Assembly (NCBI GenBank): GCA_002319075.1
Contig: NVQB01000001.1
Span: forward strand, 3,968,001-4,032,000
Direction of reading: 5' to 3'
DNA from: Sphingobacteriaceae bacterium
Lineage (GTDB): Bacteria > Bacteroidota > Bacteroidia > B-17B0 > Aurantibacillaceae
Length of the DNA stretch: 64,000 bases
The stretch's first letter is position 1. Each line of letters starts with the position of its first letter. Position numbers and translations under genes: made by a program. Positions 53,397-61,736 of the stretch are shown piece after piece. The notes beneath the pieces are model-generated. The model was not told where the DNA came from. It searched no databases and saw only the letters and a program-made list of their open reading frames with translations.

Positions 53397-54260
53397 TTAG
53401 AACAAAATTCCCACATTTATGCGAATTCCACTCGCTTTTAGGTTTTGTTTGATAAAAGTAGATTTTCCAGAACTAGCTTCTGTTTTATAGAAAGTATATT
53501 CCGATTCGCTCTTAGTTTGATTTAAAAGACTTCTGAAATAATTAATATTGATGAATACAGAAGTTGAACCGGCAATACGGTATTCTGCACCTAAACCTGC
53601 GTTAAAACAAAGTCTTAAGGGAGCAAAGTCTTTGCTTACATCAATATCTGTTTGAGAAGATGCACCAGATGTTGGAACATACGTGAAAGTCGAATCAAAT
53701 TTACCTGAGCTTAAGTAAGAATCCTCGGCAGTAGCTTTTAAACGAATGCCAAGTTCTCCGCCAAACATTCCGAAATATTTAAAGCCACTATATTCTTTAG
53801 TAGAAAGCTTTAACATAATAGGAATTGTTACGTAAGATGTTTTAACCGTTCTACCTTCTAAGATAAATGCCGTGTTAGATTTAACCTGTTTATTATTCGT
53901 TCCATCGGTTTTGTTGTTAGGGGCCACAAATACATTGCTTTCGTCTAAAAGATAGGTTACCTGGTAATTATTCACAGGGTCATTTCTGAAAGTGTATTTC
54001 CCACCTTCAAAGTCCCCGCCAATTCCTGTAAGGAATGAGGCTACATCTGACATCCTGAATTCAAGATTTAATCCAAATCCAAATCCAAATTTTGCTCCGT
54101 TGGGCGTAGCGTTTTTATCTCCCGAAGTAAACCAGGTAGGTTGCGGACTAACTCTTAATCCAAAGCGTACTTTACTGGGTTTTGATGCAGGATCCTGAGC
54201 TAATAAAGAGGTGCTTATGAGAGAGAACGTTATTAGGGAGAATAATAATTTTTTCATCAT
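53397..54260 (-). CDS. PorT-like outer-membrane beta-barrel protein
   Basis: 287 residues with a signal peptide (1-21, ending LLAQ). The mature protein has alternating-strand segments (KVRFGLRVSPQPTWFTSG, AKFGFGFGLNLEFRMSD, SFLTGIGGDFEGGKYTF, YVTIPIMLKLSTKEYSGFKYFGMFGGELG, LGAEYRIAGSTSVFININYFRSL). This fits the PorT / outer-membrane beta-barrel family. The exact role is unclear; PorT itself helps in T9SS, but many such barrels exist. It is divergent from gldB (51 bp). Confidence 0.78.
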   Translation of the reverse strand: MMKKLLFSLITFSLISTSLLAQDPASKPSKVRFGLRVSPQPTWFTSGDKNATPNGAKFGFGFGLNLEFRMSDVASFLTGIGGDFEGGKYTFRNDPVNNYQVTYLLDESNVFVAPNNKTDGTNNKQVKSNTAFILEGRTVKTSYVTIPIMLKLSTKEYSGFKYFGMFGGELGIRLKATAEDSYLSSGKFDSTFTYVPTSGASSQTDIDVSKDFAPLRLCFNAGLGAEYRIAGSTSVFININYFRSLLNQTKSESEYTFYKTEASSGKSTFIKQNLKASGIRINVGILF

Positions 54261-54311
54261 TATTTTTTTTATTGATTAGTTTTACAAATATAAAAAATAG
54301 ATCTTCCTGCT

Positions 54312-55328
54312 ATGAAAAAAAGAATTCTTTTTATTGCTGCTCCATTGTTCATTCTTTTTGCCTGTGAACCAGATAAACTGGACGTAGATGTTTCTGAAGT
54401 AAAAACAGAATCTCTCAAGTTAATGCGCCTTGAAGACGATCTTTTTCAATTAAACCCGTCAAATTTTGACGCAAAAGCACCAGGTGTTAAGGCTAAGTAT
54501 GGGGCTTTCTACGAACATTTTCTTATTAATCCGCTTGGTCTTAACGGTACAAAGGACACCGCCTATAAAGCCATGGTGCTTGATTTCGTTGGTAATAAAG
54601 ATGTGAAAGAAGCCTACGCTGACGTGAAGACTTTGTATCCTGCTTCGAAATTCGAAAAAACAGCTTCGGAAGTGGAGGCCATGATCAAACGGTTTCACTA
54701 CCATTTTCCCACAAGGAAATTACCAACACGACTTATTACCTGCACTACCGGATGGAATTATGCTTTTGCTTATCTTGACAGTGCACTGGTTGTTAGTCTG
54801 GATATGTATCTGGGAGAGAATTCGAAATTTTACCAGATGTTGAACTATCCACAATACCAGGCGAGGAAAATGAACGAGGCACATTTACTACCAGATATAG
54901 CGCGCGGATGGATACTAACAGAGTTTGATAAAACTACACCGGAGAATACTTTGCTCAATCATACCATTTTTTACGGAAAACTTTATTATGCTGTCAATGC
55001 GTTAGTGCCAGACCTCGCGGACAGTCTTATAATAGGGTATACGGCCAAACAAATGAAATCTTGTGAAATGTATCAGAAAAATTACTGGAGTTATTTCGCT
55101 GAAAAAAACAGGTTGTACGAAAACAATATGAACACCATTCGTGAACTCACGAGTGAAGGTCCTTTTACAGCAGCCATCAGCAGAGAGTGCCCGCCCCGCA
55201 TAGCTATGTGGATTGGTTGGCAGATTGTAAGAAGCTACATGAAGAATAATAAAGAGGTAACGCTTGAGCAGTTAATGGACGATACCAACGCGCAAAAAAT
55301 TCTCTCAAAAAGCAAGTACAGGCCTTAG
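54312..55328 (+). CDS. gldB: Gliding motility lipoprotein GldB
   Basis: 338 residues with a lipobox (LFAC, Cys at about 18). The family pattern is visible: EDDLFQLNPSNF, FPTRKLPTRLITCTTGWNYAFAYLDSALVVSLDMYLGENSKFY (about 135-175), and WIGWQIVRSYMKNNKEVTLEQLM near the end. GldB is needed for gliding motility in Flavobacterium johnsoniae, where gldC usually follows. No gldC is seen here. It may also be conserved in non-gliding species. Confidence 0.9.
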   Translation: MKKRILFIAAPLFILFACEPDKLDVDVSEVKTESLKLMRLEDDLFQLNPSNFDAKAPGVKAKYGAFYEHFLINPLGLNGTKDTAYKAMVLDFVGNKDVKEAYADVKTLYPASKFEKTASEVEAMIKRFHYHFPTRKLPTRLITCTTGWNYAFAYLDSALVVSLDMYLGENSKFYQMLNYPQYQARKMNEAHLLPDIARGWILTEFDKTTPENTLLNHTIFYGKLYYAVNALVPDLADSLIIGYTAKQMKSCEMYQKNYWSYFAEKNRLYENNMNTIRELTSEGPFTAAISRECPPRIAMWIGWQIVRSYMKNNKEVTLEQLMDDTNAQKILSKSKYRP

Positions 55329-55332
55329 TTGG

Positions 55333-55417
55333 AGGCAGGACTTAAGGGACTTAAGAGAACCAGGATAGAAAAATCAGTCTTGTTTCTCTTATGTCTTGAA
55401 TCCCTTCAGTCCCGCCT
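55333..55417. repeat. Inverted word-repeat element after gldB
   Basis: Left arm ggcaggacttaagggactta (from 55334) and right arm tcttgaatcccttcagtccc (55394-55413) are near-reverse complements. Both follow the 'acttaagggacttaagaga' short-period word style. They would form a long imperfect hairpin downstream of gldB, and may serve as its terminator. Confidence 0.65.
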
Positions 55418-55421
55418 AATG

Positions 55422-55446
55422 TTACTTTTCGTAACACTTTTTCATA
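55422..55446 (-). pseudogene. Duplicated 3' tail of the SRPBCC gene
   Basis: On the minus strand ATGAAAAAGTGTTACGAAAAG ends with TAA and encodes MKKCYEK, the same end as the intact gene at 55596. The 25-base segment matches 55596-55620 with one mismatch (ttactt[t/c]tcgtaacac...). Upstream of it another CYEK-like phrase reads (cgtagcaatt on the plus strand). It is a short fragment, not a gene. Confidence 0.6.
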
Positions 55447-55489
55447 AAAGAAAAATGATTAGCCTTCTCGTAGCAATTATAGACCCCTA

Positions 55490-55595
55490 GGCAATTTACC
55501 ACTAAGGTCCTCAGTTCACTGAGGTGCACTAATAAAAAGAGAGCGTCTGCCGTAGAGAACTAAGTGTTTCTAAGTGATCTTAGTGCCTCAGTGGT
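55490..55595. repeat. Word-repeat element with inverted ends between the two SRPBCC tails
   Basis: It begins tttaccactaaggtcctcagt and ends cttagtgcctcagtggttta; the ends are inverted relative to each other. In between are words such as actaagtgtttctaagtgat. This is the same style as the gldB element, and it lies between the two copies of the SRPBCC 3' tail. Confidence 0.6.
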
Positions 55596-55988
55596 TTACT
55601 TCTCGTAACACTTTTTCATATACGCAAAGTAATGATCTTTCCAACCCTTTTTAAGACTCTCGCCCTGTCCTTCCGGAATGTTAGTGTGTGTAATAGTCAC
55701 CAACGTGTGATCGTCTTTGTAGGTGAAAAATAATTCGATAAGCGAATCTTCATCATTTGCTGCGAAGTCAGTAGTTCGCCATTTTTGAATAATTTTTTTG
55801 TAAGGGAAGATTTCTACGTTAGTGCCACTGATGAAACCATCCCAGGCTGTAAATCTCCCGCCTTCATTAGGACTTGTAGTTGCTTTAGAACCTCCTGTAA
55901 ATTCTGAGTGCGTTTTGTCGTTTAGCCAGCCTGTAAATACTTCTTTAGCTGCGCAGTGTAATTTCACAGATACTTTAAATTTTTCCAC
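55596..55988 (-). CDS. SRPBCC / AHSA1-like protein
   Basis: 130 residues. VKLHCAAKEVFTGWLNDKTHSEFTGGSKA at the start, FTAWDGFISGTNVEIFPYKKIIQKWRTTDF, then LVTITHTNIPEGQGESLKKGWKDHYF with a C-terminal helix. This fits an AHSA1-type SRPBCC fold, with the typical closing W-x-x-x-Y/F motif. It begins 3 bp after the dxs stop on the same strand, so it is translated from the dxs message. No link to isoprenoid synthesis is known. Confidence 0.83.
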   Translation of the reverse strand: MEKFKVSVKLHCAAKEVFTGWLNDKTHSEFTGGSKATTSPNEGGRFTAWDGFISGTNVEIFPYKKIIQKWRTTDFAANDEDSLIELFFTYKDDHTLVTITHTNIPEGQGESLKKGWKDHYFAYMKKCYEK

Positions 55989-55991
55989 TAA

Positions 55992-57974
55992 TTATGCTTG
56001 TTTTTTGCCAGGAAGCGTATCTGGGCTTTGCTTCCTAACTGGTTGTTTTTCCTCTAAGATTTGAATCGCTGTTTCTGCAATTTTCTTTGGGGAAAAACCA
56101 CATTCTTCGTAAAGTTCGGCCTGTTCGCCGTGCTCTATAAATTGATCAGGTATGCCTAAACGCACTACCCTGGCAGAATACTGATGGTCTGCCATGAATT
56201 CCAGCACAGCACTGCCCATTCCACCCATGATACAGCCGTCTTCAACGGTGATCACTTTATTATATGTTGAAAATACTTCGTGTAATAATTCTTCGTCGAT
56301 AGGTTTTGCGAAACGCATATCGTAATGTGCCGGATCAATGCCTTTTTCTTTTAAAAGCTCAAGGGCCTGAGTAACCAGGTTACCCGGGTGTCCAAGCGAC
56401 AAGATCGCAACGTCTTTTCCGTCTTTAATTTTTCTTCCTTTTCCAATTTCAAGTTTGGCAAAAGGCGTTTTCCAGTTTACCATCACACCTTGTCCGCGTG
56501 GATAACGAATACTGAAAGCGGTTTTTACTTCATCCAGTTGAGCCGTGTACATTAAGTTGCGCAACTCCTCTTCATTCATAGGTGCACTCACAATCATGTT
56601 GGGAATACATCTGAAATAAGCGATGTCGTATGCCCCGTGATGCGTGGGACCATCGGCACCTGCAAGACCACCGCGATCAAGACAAAATATGACTTTTAAA
56701 TTTTGTAGTGCTACATCATGAATCACCTGATCATAGGCCCTTTGCATGAAAGAGGAATAGATGTTGCAAAAAGGAACAAGTCCCTGCGTTGCTAATCCGC
56801 CACTAAAAGTTACTGCGTGCTGTTCTGCTATGCCAACGTCAAATGCGCGATCGGGCATAGCTTTCATCATAATGTTCAAAGAACATCCGGATGGCATGGC
56901 AGGTGTTATTCCTACAATAGATAAATTTTTTTCGGCTAGTTCAACAATTGTGTGACCAAAAACATCCTGATATTTGGGAGGCTGAGGCGTTTTAGGAATT
57001 ACTTTGATAATCTCCCCGGTTTCTTTATTAAACAATCCTGGAGAATGCCAAATAGTTTCATTTCCTTCTTCGCTGAACTTATAACCTTTTCCTTTTTTTG
57101 TAAGAATGTGCAATAATTTCGGACCCGGAATATCTTTTAAATCGGCAAGCACCTTTGTAAGGCGCACCACGTCGTGCCCGTCAACAGGACCGAAATAACG
57201 GAATTTTAAAGATTCAAATAAATTACTTTGTTTTAATAAACTCGTCTTAACAGCATTTTCTACTTTGCTTGCAATTTCTTGCGCGTTCGGGCCAAATTTA
57301 CTGATCTTGCCGAGCAATTCCCAAATCTTGTCTTTCGCTTTGTTGTAAGTATGTGAAGTGGTAATGTCGGTTAAATATTCTTTTAATGCTCCAACATTCG
57401 GATCAATGCTCATGCAATTGTCGTTGAGCACTACTAACAGATTGGCATTTTGAACACCGGCGTGATTTAATCCCTCGAAGGCTAAACCGGCCGTCATCGC
57501 TCCATCGCCAATTACAGCAATGTGTTGCTTGTCATTTAATTCTTTGTATTTGCTGGCAACCGCCATTCCTAAGGCTGCACTAATGGAAGTAGAGGAGTGA
57601 CCAACGCTGAAAGTATCGTATTCACTTTCACTTCTTTTAGGAAATCCGCTTATGCCTTTATAAACGCGGTTCGTATGAAAAACGTCACGACGTCCGGTTA
57701 AAATTTTATGTCCGTAAGCCTGGTGGCCTACATCCCAAACCAATTGGTCGTATGGTGTGTTAAAGATATAATGTAAGGCAACGGTTAATTCAACAACACC
57801 GAGAGAAGCTCCAAAGTGCCCTCCTTTTACAGAAACGAGGTCGATAATGTATTGTCGTAATTCTGAACTAAGTTGTTCTAGTTGGTCTTCGTTTAATTTT
57901 TTTACATCCGAAGGAGAATTAATTTTCGCTAATAATTCCCCTGGAATAAATCCAGAACCTTTTACAATTTCCAT
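55992..57974 (-). CDS. dxs: 1-deoxy-D-xylulose-5-phosphate synthase
   Basis: 660 residues from ATG 57974 (MEIVKGSGFIPGEL); a TTG 39 bp upstream is not favoured. The thiamine-diphosphate site is VIGDGAMTAGLAFEGLNHAG, then LNDNCMSIDPNVGAL. FDVGIAEQHAVTFSGGLA is the transketolase pyrimidine-binding part and DRGGLAGADGPTHHG follows. It condenses pyruvate and glyceraldehyde-3-phosphate, the first step of the MEP isoprenoid pathway. A TATCTTTG box lies just 5 nt before the ATG. Confidence 0.97.
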   Translation of the reverse strand: MEIVKGSGFIPGELLAKINSPSDVKKLNEDQLEQLSSELRQYIIDLVSVKGGHFGASLGVVELTVALHYIFNTPYDQLVWDVGHQAYGHKILTGRRDVFHTNRVYKGISGFPKRSESEYDTFSVGHSSTSISAALGMAVASKYKELNDKQHIAVIGDGAMTAGLAFEGLNHAGVQNANLLVVLNDNCMSIDPNVGALKEYLTDITTSHTYNKAKDKIWELLGKISKFGPNAQEIASKVENAVKTSLLKQSNLFESLKFRYFGPVDGHDVVRLTKVLADLKDIPGPKLLHILTKKGKGYKFSEEGNETIWHSPGLFNKETGEIIKVIPKTPQPPKYQDVFGHTIVELAEKNLSIVGITPAMPSGCSLNIMMKAMPDRAFDVGIAEQHAVTFSGGLATQGLVPFCNIYSSFMQRAYDQVIHDVALQNLKVIFCLDRGGLAGADGPTHHGAYDIAYFRCIPNMIVSAPMNEEELRNLMYTAQLDEVKTAFSIRYPRGQGVMVNWKTPFAKLEIGKGRKIKDGKDVAILSLGHPGNLVTQALELLKEKGIDPAHYDMRFAKPIDEELLHEVFSTYNKVITVEDGCIMGGMGSAVLEFMADHQYSARVVRLGIPDQFIEHGEQAELYEECGFSPKKIAETAIQILEEKQPVRKQSPDTLPGKKQA

Positions 57975-57979
57975 TGGTA

Positions 57980-57987
57980 CAAAGATA
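57980..57987 (-). promoter_or_regulatory. Predicted TAnnTTTG promoter box of dxs
   Basis: TATCTTTG on the minus strand, 5 nt before the dxs ATG. A TTTG lies 23 bp further upstream (58011-58014), within the 17-23 bp known for Flavobacterium promoters. The leader would be almost absent. Confidence 0.6.
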
Positions 57988-58087
57988 AAATTATTTAACT
58001 CAATCTTAGCCAAATCTATTGTCTAATAAAGAGTAGTATTTTCCCTGTTTAGTATTTATTAACTGTCGCGATTAAACGCGTTCCTAT

Positions 58088-59713
58088 TCAGGGTTTCTTT
58101 AACAGGTAGCCTTTTTCAAGTATAACTGTTTCTTTTTCACTAAGGCCAAGGTCTATATTTTCAGTGATCTCAGTATATCCTTTTTTCTTCACTACTAAAG
58201 AGTATTTACCGCCACGCATCGTAAAAAAATATTCTCCGGTTTCATTTGTATTAGCTGAGGCAACTTCATTGTTGTCTGCATCTTTTACAATTACCACAGC
58301 ATCCTGAACACCATACCCTTCGTTCCCTTCGCGAATAGTGCCTTTTAAAATGCTTAAACCATTGCTTGTTTTTACTTTGCCATCTGGCTCTAAAATAGCG
58401 TAATCTTTTAAATCAATTTTATAGATATCGGCGTCTCCAAGCCCTCCTTTACGATTGCTTGAAACGTAAGCGAAACGGCCGTCGGCACTCATGGATAATT
58501 GCCCTTCTTTACCGCTGCTGTTAATTGGATAACCCACATTTACCGGGGTACTCCATTTGCCTTTTGAATAAACCGTTTTAAAAACATCGTAACTCCCCAT
58601 ACTTCCGGGGCCATTGCTGCAAAAGAAAAGCGTTTTGCCATCCGGTGCTAAAAACATGCCACCTTCGTCGTAAACGGTGTTAATCTCTGAGCCAAGATTA
58701 ACCGGGGTTCCCCATTCTGCTTTACTCACTTTCTCTACCATCCAGATGTCGCTCCCACCGAAACTACCTTTGCGCTCGCTGGTAAAAAAATAACGCTTAC
58801 CATCAGGAGACACGCAGGCGCCACCTTCCCAATAGGAAGAGTTAATAGGTTTGCCCAGACTTTCAGGAGCTTTCCATTTTCCATTTGCTACTTTACTCAC
58901 GAATACACTTCCACCGCGTTTGTCGGCAACTTTAGCATCGTTGTAATAAATAAAAATTTGTTTTCCATCGGGCGAAATACTTGTTACCGCATCGTGCGCT
59001 TTGGTGTTGATAGAATTACTAACACCTGAAGCTTTTGAAAAATTCCGAGTGGTGGAATCTAAAGTAGCAGTGTAAATGTTTTCGAAATATTTTCCGTCAC
59101 CTTCTACATCTGTTGGGTCGTTGGTTGTTTCAGGACGGCGTGTTGTGAATACAAGACGACTTCCGTCTGCGGTAACACATGGGTTTTTATCATCAAATTT
59201 ACTGTTGATATCAGTACCAAGATTTGTAATAATAACATTTACAGGTGCAGCCATCATCTTTTTTGCGTTTTCGCATTGACTCAGGTAAGTGTCAGCGTCT
59301 TCTTTCGTTTCTTTATCTTCAACAGGCGAAGCTTTAAAAAGTTTAAATTCCTGAATAGCTTTGTCTATGCTGTCTTCTGCCTGGTAAATTCGTCCAAGCA
59401 AAAAATGTGTTTCAGGCTTCACATCCTTAGGTGCTGCAAGAGCCTTTAAAAGGCTGGTTTTGGCGTTTTGCGTTTGACCTAAGTTATAATAACACTCGCC
59501 TATGTAATATTTTATGACCGAGTTAGTGGGATTGCTTTTTTCAACTTCTCGGAATGAATTCAGAGCACTCACATACTGGTGACCCAATAATTTTTGCTTG
59601 GCTGAAAATATTTTGGCGTCATCAGAAGCCGAAGCAAATACGTTTCCTTTGTTCTCTTTTTGTCCAAATGTATAAACAGAGATTAAAAGTAAAAGACAGG
59701 TAATTTTATTCAT
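58088..59713 (-). CDS. TPR and PD40-propeller protein with carboxypeptidase-regulatory-like C-terminus
   Basis: 541 residues, signal peptide 1-17 (ending TFGQ). TPR helices (about 35-150) are followed by a PD40 propeller (about 165-440) with repeats such as PDGKRYFFTSERKGSFGGSD, PDGKTLFFCSNGPGSMGSYD and ADGRFAYVSSNRKGGLGDAD. The C-terminal domain (about 455-541) begins LKGTIREGNEGYGVQDAVVIV and has TNETGEYFFTMRGGKYSL. The layout is that of the OmpA protein at 7825 but without the OmpA domain. It may act in envelope or T9SS assembly; this is inferred. Confidence 0.85.
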   Translation of the reverse strand: MNKITCLLLLISVYTFGQKENKGNVFASASDDAKIFSAKQKLLGHQYVSALNSFREVEKSNPTNSVIKYYIGECYYNLGQTQNAKTSLLKALAAPKDVKPETHFLLGRIYQAEDSIDKAIQEFKLFKASPVEDKETKEDADTYLSQCENAKKMMAAPVNVIITNLGTDINSKFDDKNPCVTADGSRLVFTTRRPETTNDPTDVEGDGKYFENIYTATLDSTTRNFSKASGVSNSINTKAHDAVTSISPDGKQIFIYYNDAKVADKRGGSVFVSKVANGKWKAPESLGKPINSSYWEGGACVSPDGKRYFFTSERKGSFGGSDIWMVEKVSKAEWGTPVNLGSEINTVYDEGGMFLAPDGKTLFFCSNGPGSMGSYDVFKTVYSKGKWSTPVNVGYPINSSGKEGQLSMSADGRFAYVSSNRKGGLGDADIYKIDLKDYAILEPDGKVKTSNGLSILKGTIREGNEGYGVQDAVVIVKDADNNEVASANTNETGEYFFTMRGGKYSLVVKKKGYTEITENIDLGLSEKETVILEKGYLLKKP

Positions 59714-59921
59714 AGAGTAACAGTTTAGCGAACCTAAAATACAGGTTATTTTGCTAAAGTAGCGTTATTGTGGAAAAAGTTTTATGTTTTTCGATCAGGT
59801 TTCTGAGCTAAATTTTAAAGCTTATGAAGTGTTGAGGTAATTGAAATTTCACTAAATTTGAAAATCTCAAAAGAAATTTCTGGATTTATTATTAATGGAT
59901 TTTTTTTAGAAGATTTAAACT

Positions 59922-60308
59922 ATGAAGAAAAAACTATTTATCCTGGGTGCCACTGCTGTTGCTTTTACAGCTCTTGTTTTAGCGAGTTGTGCAAAAGACA
60001 TGGGCAAACTGCCTGAGCCTGCACCTGCAGGAACTTTAAGCTGTGATACTATTACGTATACAAAACATATTAAAGCTATTGTGGATGCCAACTGTGCAAT
60101 TCCTGGCTGTCATGATGGTTCCAACTCAAATCCTTTAATGAGCACTTATGAGCAGGTAAAGGATAGAGCAGAAGCAGGAAGAATTCAGGCACGTGTTATT
60201 GATCAGCAACCCTCGTCTATGCCGCCATTAGGAAATTCTAATCCTGTGTTGACGGCTGAACAGAAAGCTTTGATAAGCTGCTGGCTTGGCAATGGTTATA
60301 AAGAGTAA
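59922..60308 (+). CDS. Lipoprotein with a CX4CH heme-like motif (cytochrome c-like)
   Basis: 128 residues with a lipobox (LASC, Cys at about 23). The mature part has TYTKHIKAIVDANCAIPGCHDG, giving C-x4-C-H rather than C-x2-C-H, and later RVIDQQPSSMPPLGNSNPVLTAEQKALISCWL with a Met that could be the second heme ligand. The arrangement (His, then Met in a P-P-L-G setting, then a closing helix) is that of a small class I cytochrome c. Heme attachment with a CX4CH site is uncertain. It is convergent with der. Confidence 0.7.
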   Translation: MKKKLFILGATAVAFTALVLASCAKDMGKLPEPAPAGTLSCDTITYTKHIKAIVDANCAIPGCHDGSNSNPLMSTYEQVKDRAEAGRIQARVIDQQPSSMPPLGNSNPVLTAEQKALISCWLGNGYKE

Positions 60309-60314
60309 ACTGCT

Positions 60315-61622
60315 CTAGGTTTTTTTACGCATACTTACTACGATCGGCACACCAGAAAAGTCGTAGTTTTCACGTATTTTATTTTCAAGAAAACGTTTGT
60401 AAGCTTCAGTCACGTACTGCGGCAGGTTGCAATAGAACATAAATAATGCTTCCGTTTTTAATTGTGTAATGTATTTTACTTTTACGTACTTACCCTTCAC
60501 CGCCTGCGGTGGTGTGCTTTCAATAAGGGGCAGTAAAAAGTCATTCAACTCACGGGTAGGAATGTGACGTGTTTTATTTGCATAAACAGTCATTGCAATT
60601 TCCACCGCTTTCATAATTCTTTGTTTGTCGTGAACGGAAATAAATAAAATGGGAATATCTTTAAAAGGCTTAATGCGCTCGCGGATCTTTTCTTCGTATT
60701 CTTTAGCTGTCTTGGTATCTTTTTCAATTAAGTCCCACTTGTTTACGATGATAGCAACGCCTTTACGGTTTCTTTCGATAAGGCTAAGAATGCTCAGATC
60801 CTGAGCTTCTACACCTTGCTCTGCATCAATCAAAAGTAAACATACATCACTTCTTTCAATGGCATTCACACTGCGCATTACACTGTAAAATTCAAGGTCT
60901 TCATGCACTTTAGCCTTACGGCGAATGCCTGCAGTATCAATTAACCAAAAATCATGGCCGAATTTGGTATAGCGTGTATTAATAGTATCGCGGGTTGTTC
61001 CGGCTACAGCTGTAACAATATTTCTTTCTTCTCCCAATAAGGCATTTGTTAATGAAGACTTTCCTACATTAGGCCTCCCTACAATGGCAATGCGTGGAAT
61101 ATTTATTTCTTCAAGTCCGCCTTCGTCCTTAGGAAGCATAGCTACCAAAGCATCTAACATGTCGCCTGTGCCGCTTCCACTGATAGCGGAAATAGGAAAA
61201 ACATCTCCTAAACCGAACTGGTAAAATTCTGCTGAATACGCAGCTTTTTCGTGACTGTCAACTTTATTAGCAACCACAATGCACTGCTTTTTACTTTTGC
61301 GAATGATCTTGGCTACTTCTGTGTCATACTGAGAAACGCCTTCTACCACATCCACCACAAATATCAAGGCCGAACTTTCGTCGATCGCAATCTGAACTTG
61401 TTTGCGGATCTCGCCCTCAAAAATATCCTCGCTGCCTCTGATATAACCACCTGTGTCTATAACACTAAACTCAACACCCTGCCATTCTGCTTTACCGTAG
61501 TGACGATCACGGGTAACACCCGCAACTTCGTCAACAATAGCCTGACGGGTTTCGGTTAAACGATTAAAAAGTGTCGATTTACCAACATTGGGTCTTCCTA
61601 CTATAGCTACTACATTTGACAT
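60315..61622 (-). CDS. der: Ribosome biogenesis GTPase Der
   Basis: 435 residues with two GTPase domains. The first P-loop is GRPNVGKST (9-17), and the second GRPNVGKSS (about 182-190). DTGGY and DTAGI are the G3 motifs, and NKVD and NKWD the G4 motifs. A C-terminal KH-like domain (about 350-435) has [19 protein letters not shown] and [23 protein letters not shown]. Der acts in 50S ribosome assembly. A TACTTTTG box lies 7 nt before the start. Confidence 0.97.
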   Translation of the reverse strand: MSNVVAIVGRPNVGKSTLFNRLTETRQAIVDEVAGVTRDRHYGKAEWQGVEFSVIDTGGYIRGSEDIFEGEIRKQVQIAIDESSALIFVVDVVEGVSQYDTEVAKIIRKSKKQCIVVANKVDSHEKAAYSAEFYQFGLGDVFPISAISGSGTGDMLDALVAMLPKDEGGLEEINIPRIAIVGRPNVGKSSLTNALLGEERNIVTAVAGTTRDTINTRYTKFGHDFWLIDTAGIRRKAKVHEDLEFYSVMRSVNAIERSDVCLLLIDAEQGVEAQDLSILSLIERNRKGVAIIVNKWDLIEKDTKTAKEYEEKIRERIKPFKDIPILFISVHDKQRIMKAVEIAMTVYANKTRHIPTRELNDFLLPLIESTPPQAVKGKYVKVKYITQLKTEALFMFYCNLPQYVTEAYKRFLENKIRENYDFSGVPIVVSMRKKT

Positions 61623-61724
61623 AAGGGCGCAAAAGTACGAAATTTAACCCAAATAGGTAGCAGAAAGGTGAGTATTGACTAAAGTATTGGGCGCTGTCAT
61701 CTTGTGAAATAAACCTAATTCTTG

Positions 61725-61732
61725 TATATTTG
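61725..61732 (+). promoter_or_regulatory. Predicted TAnnTTTG promoter of the propeller gene
   Basis: TATATTTG ends 4 nt before the ATG at 61737. TTG at 61702-61704 is 20 bp upstream of it, a standard Bacteroidota spacing. It implies a transcript with almost no leader. Confidence 0.65.
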
Positions 61733-61736
61733 ATTA

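Noticed and set aside
57975-58013. TTG start for dxs 39 bp upstream
   Set aside because: It would include the predicted -7 promoter box in the coding region.
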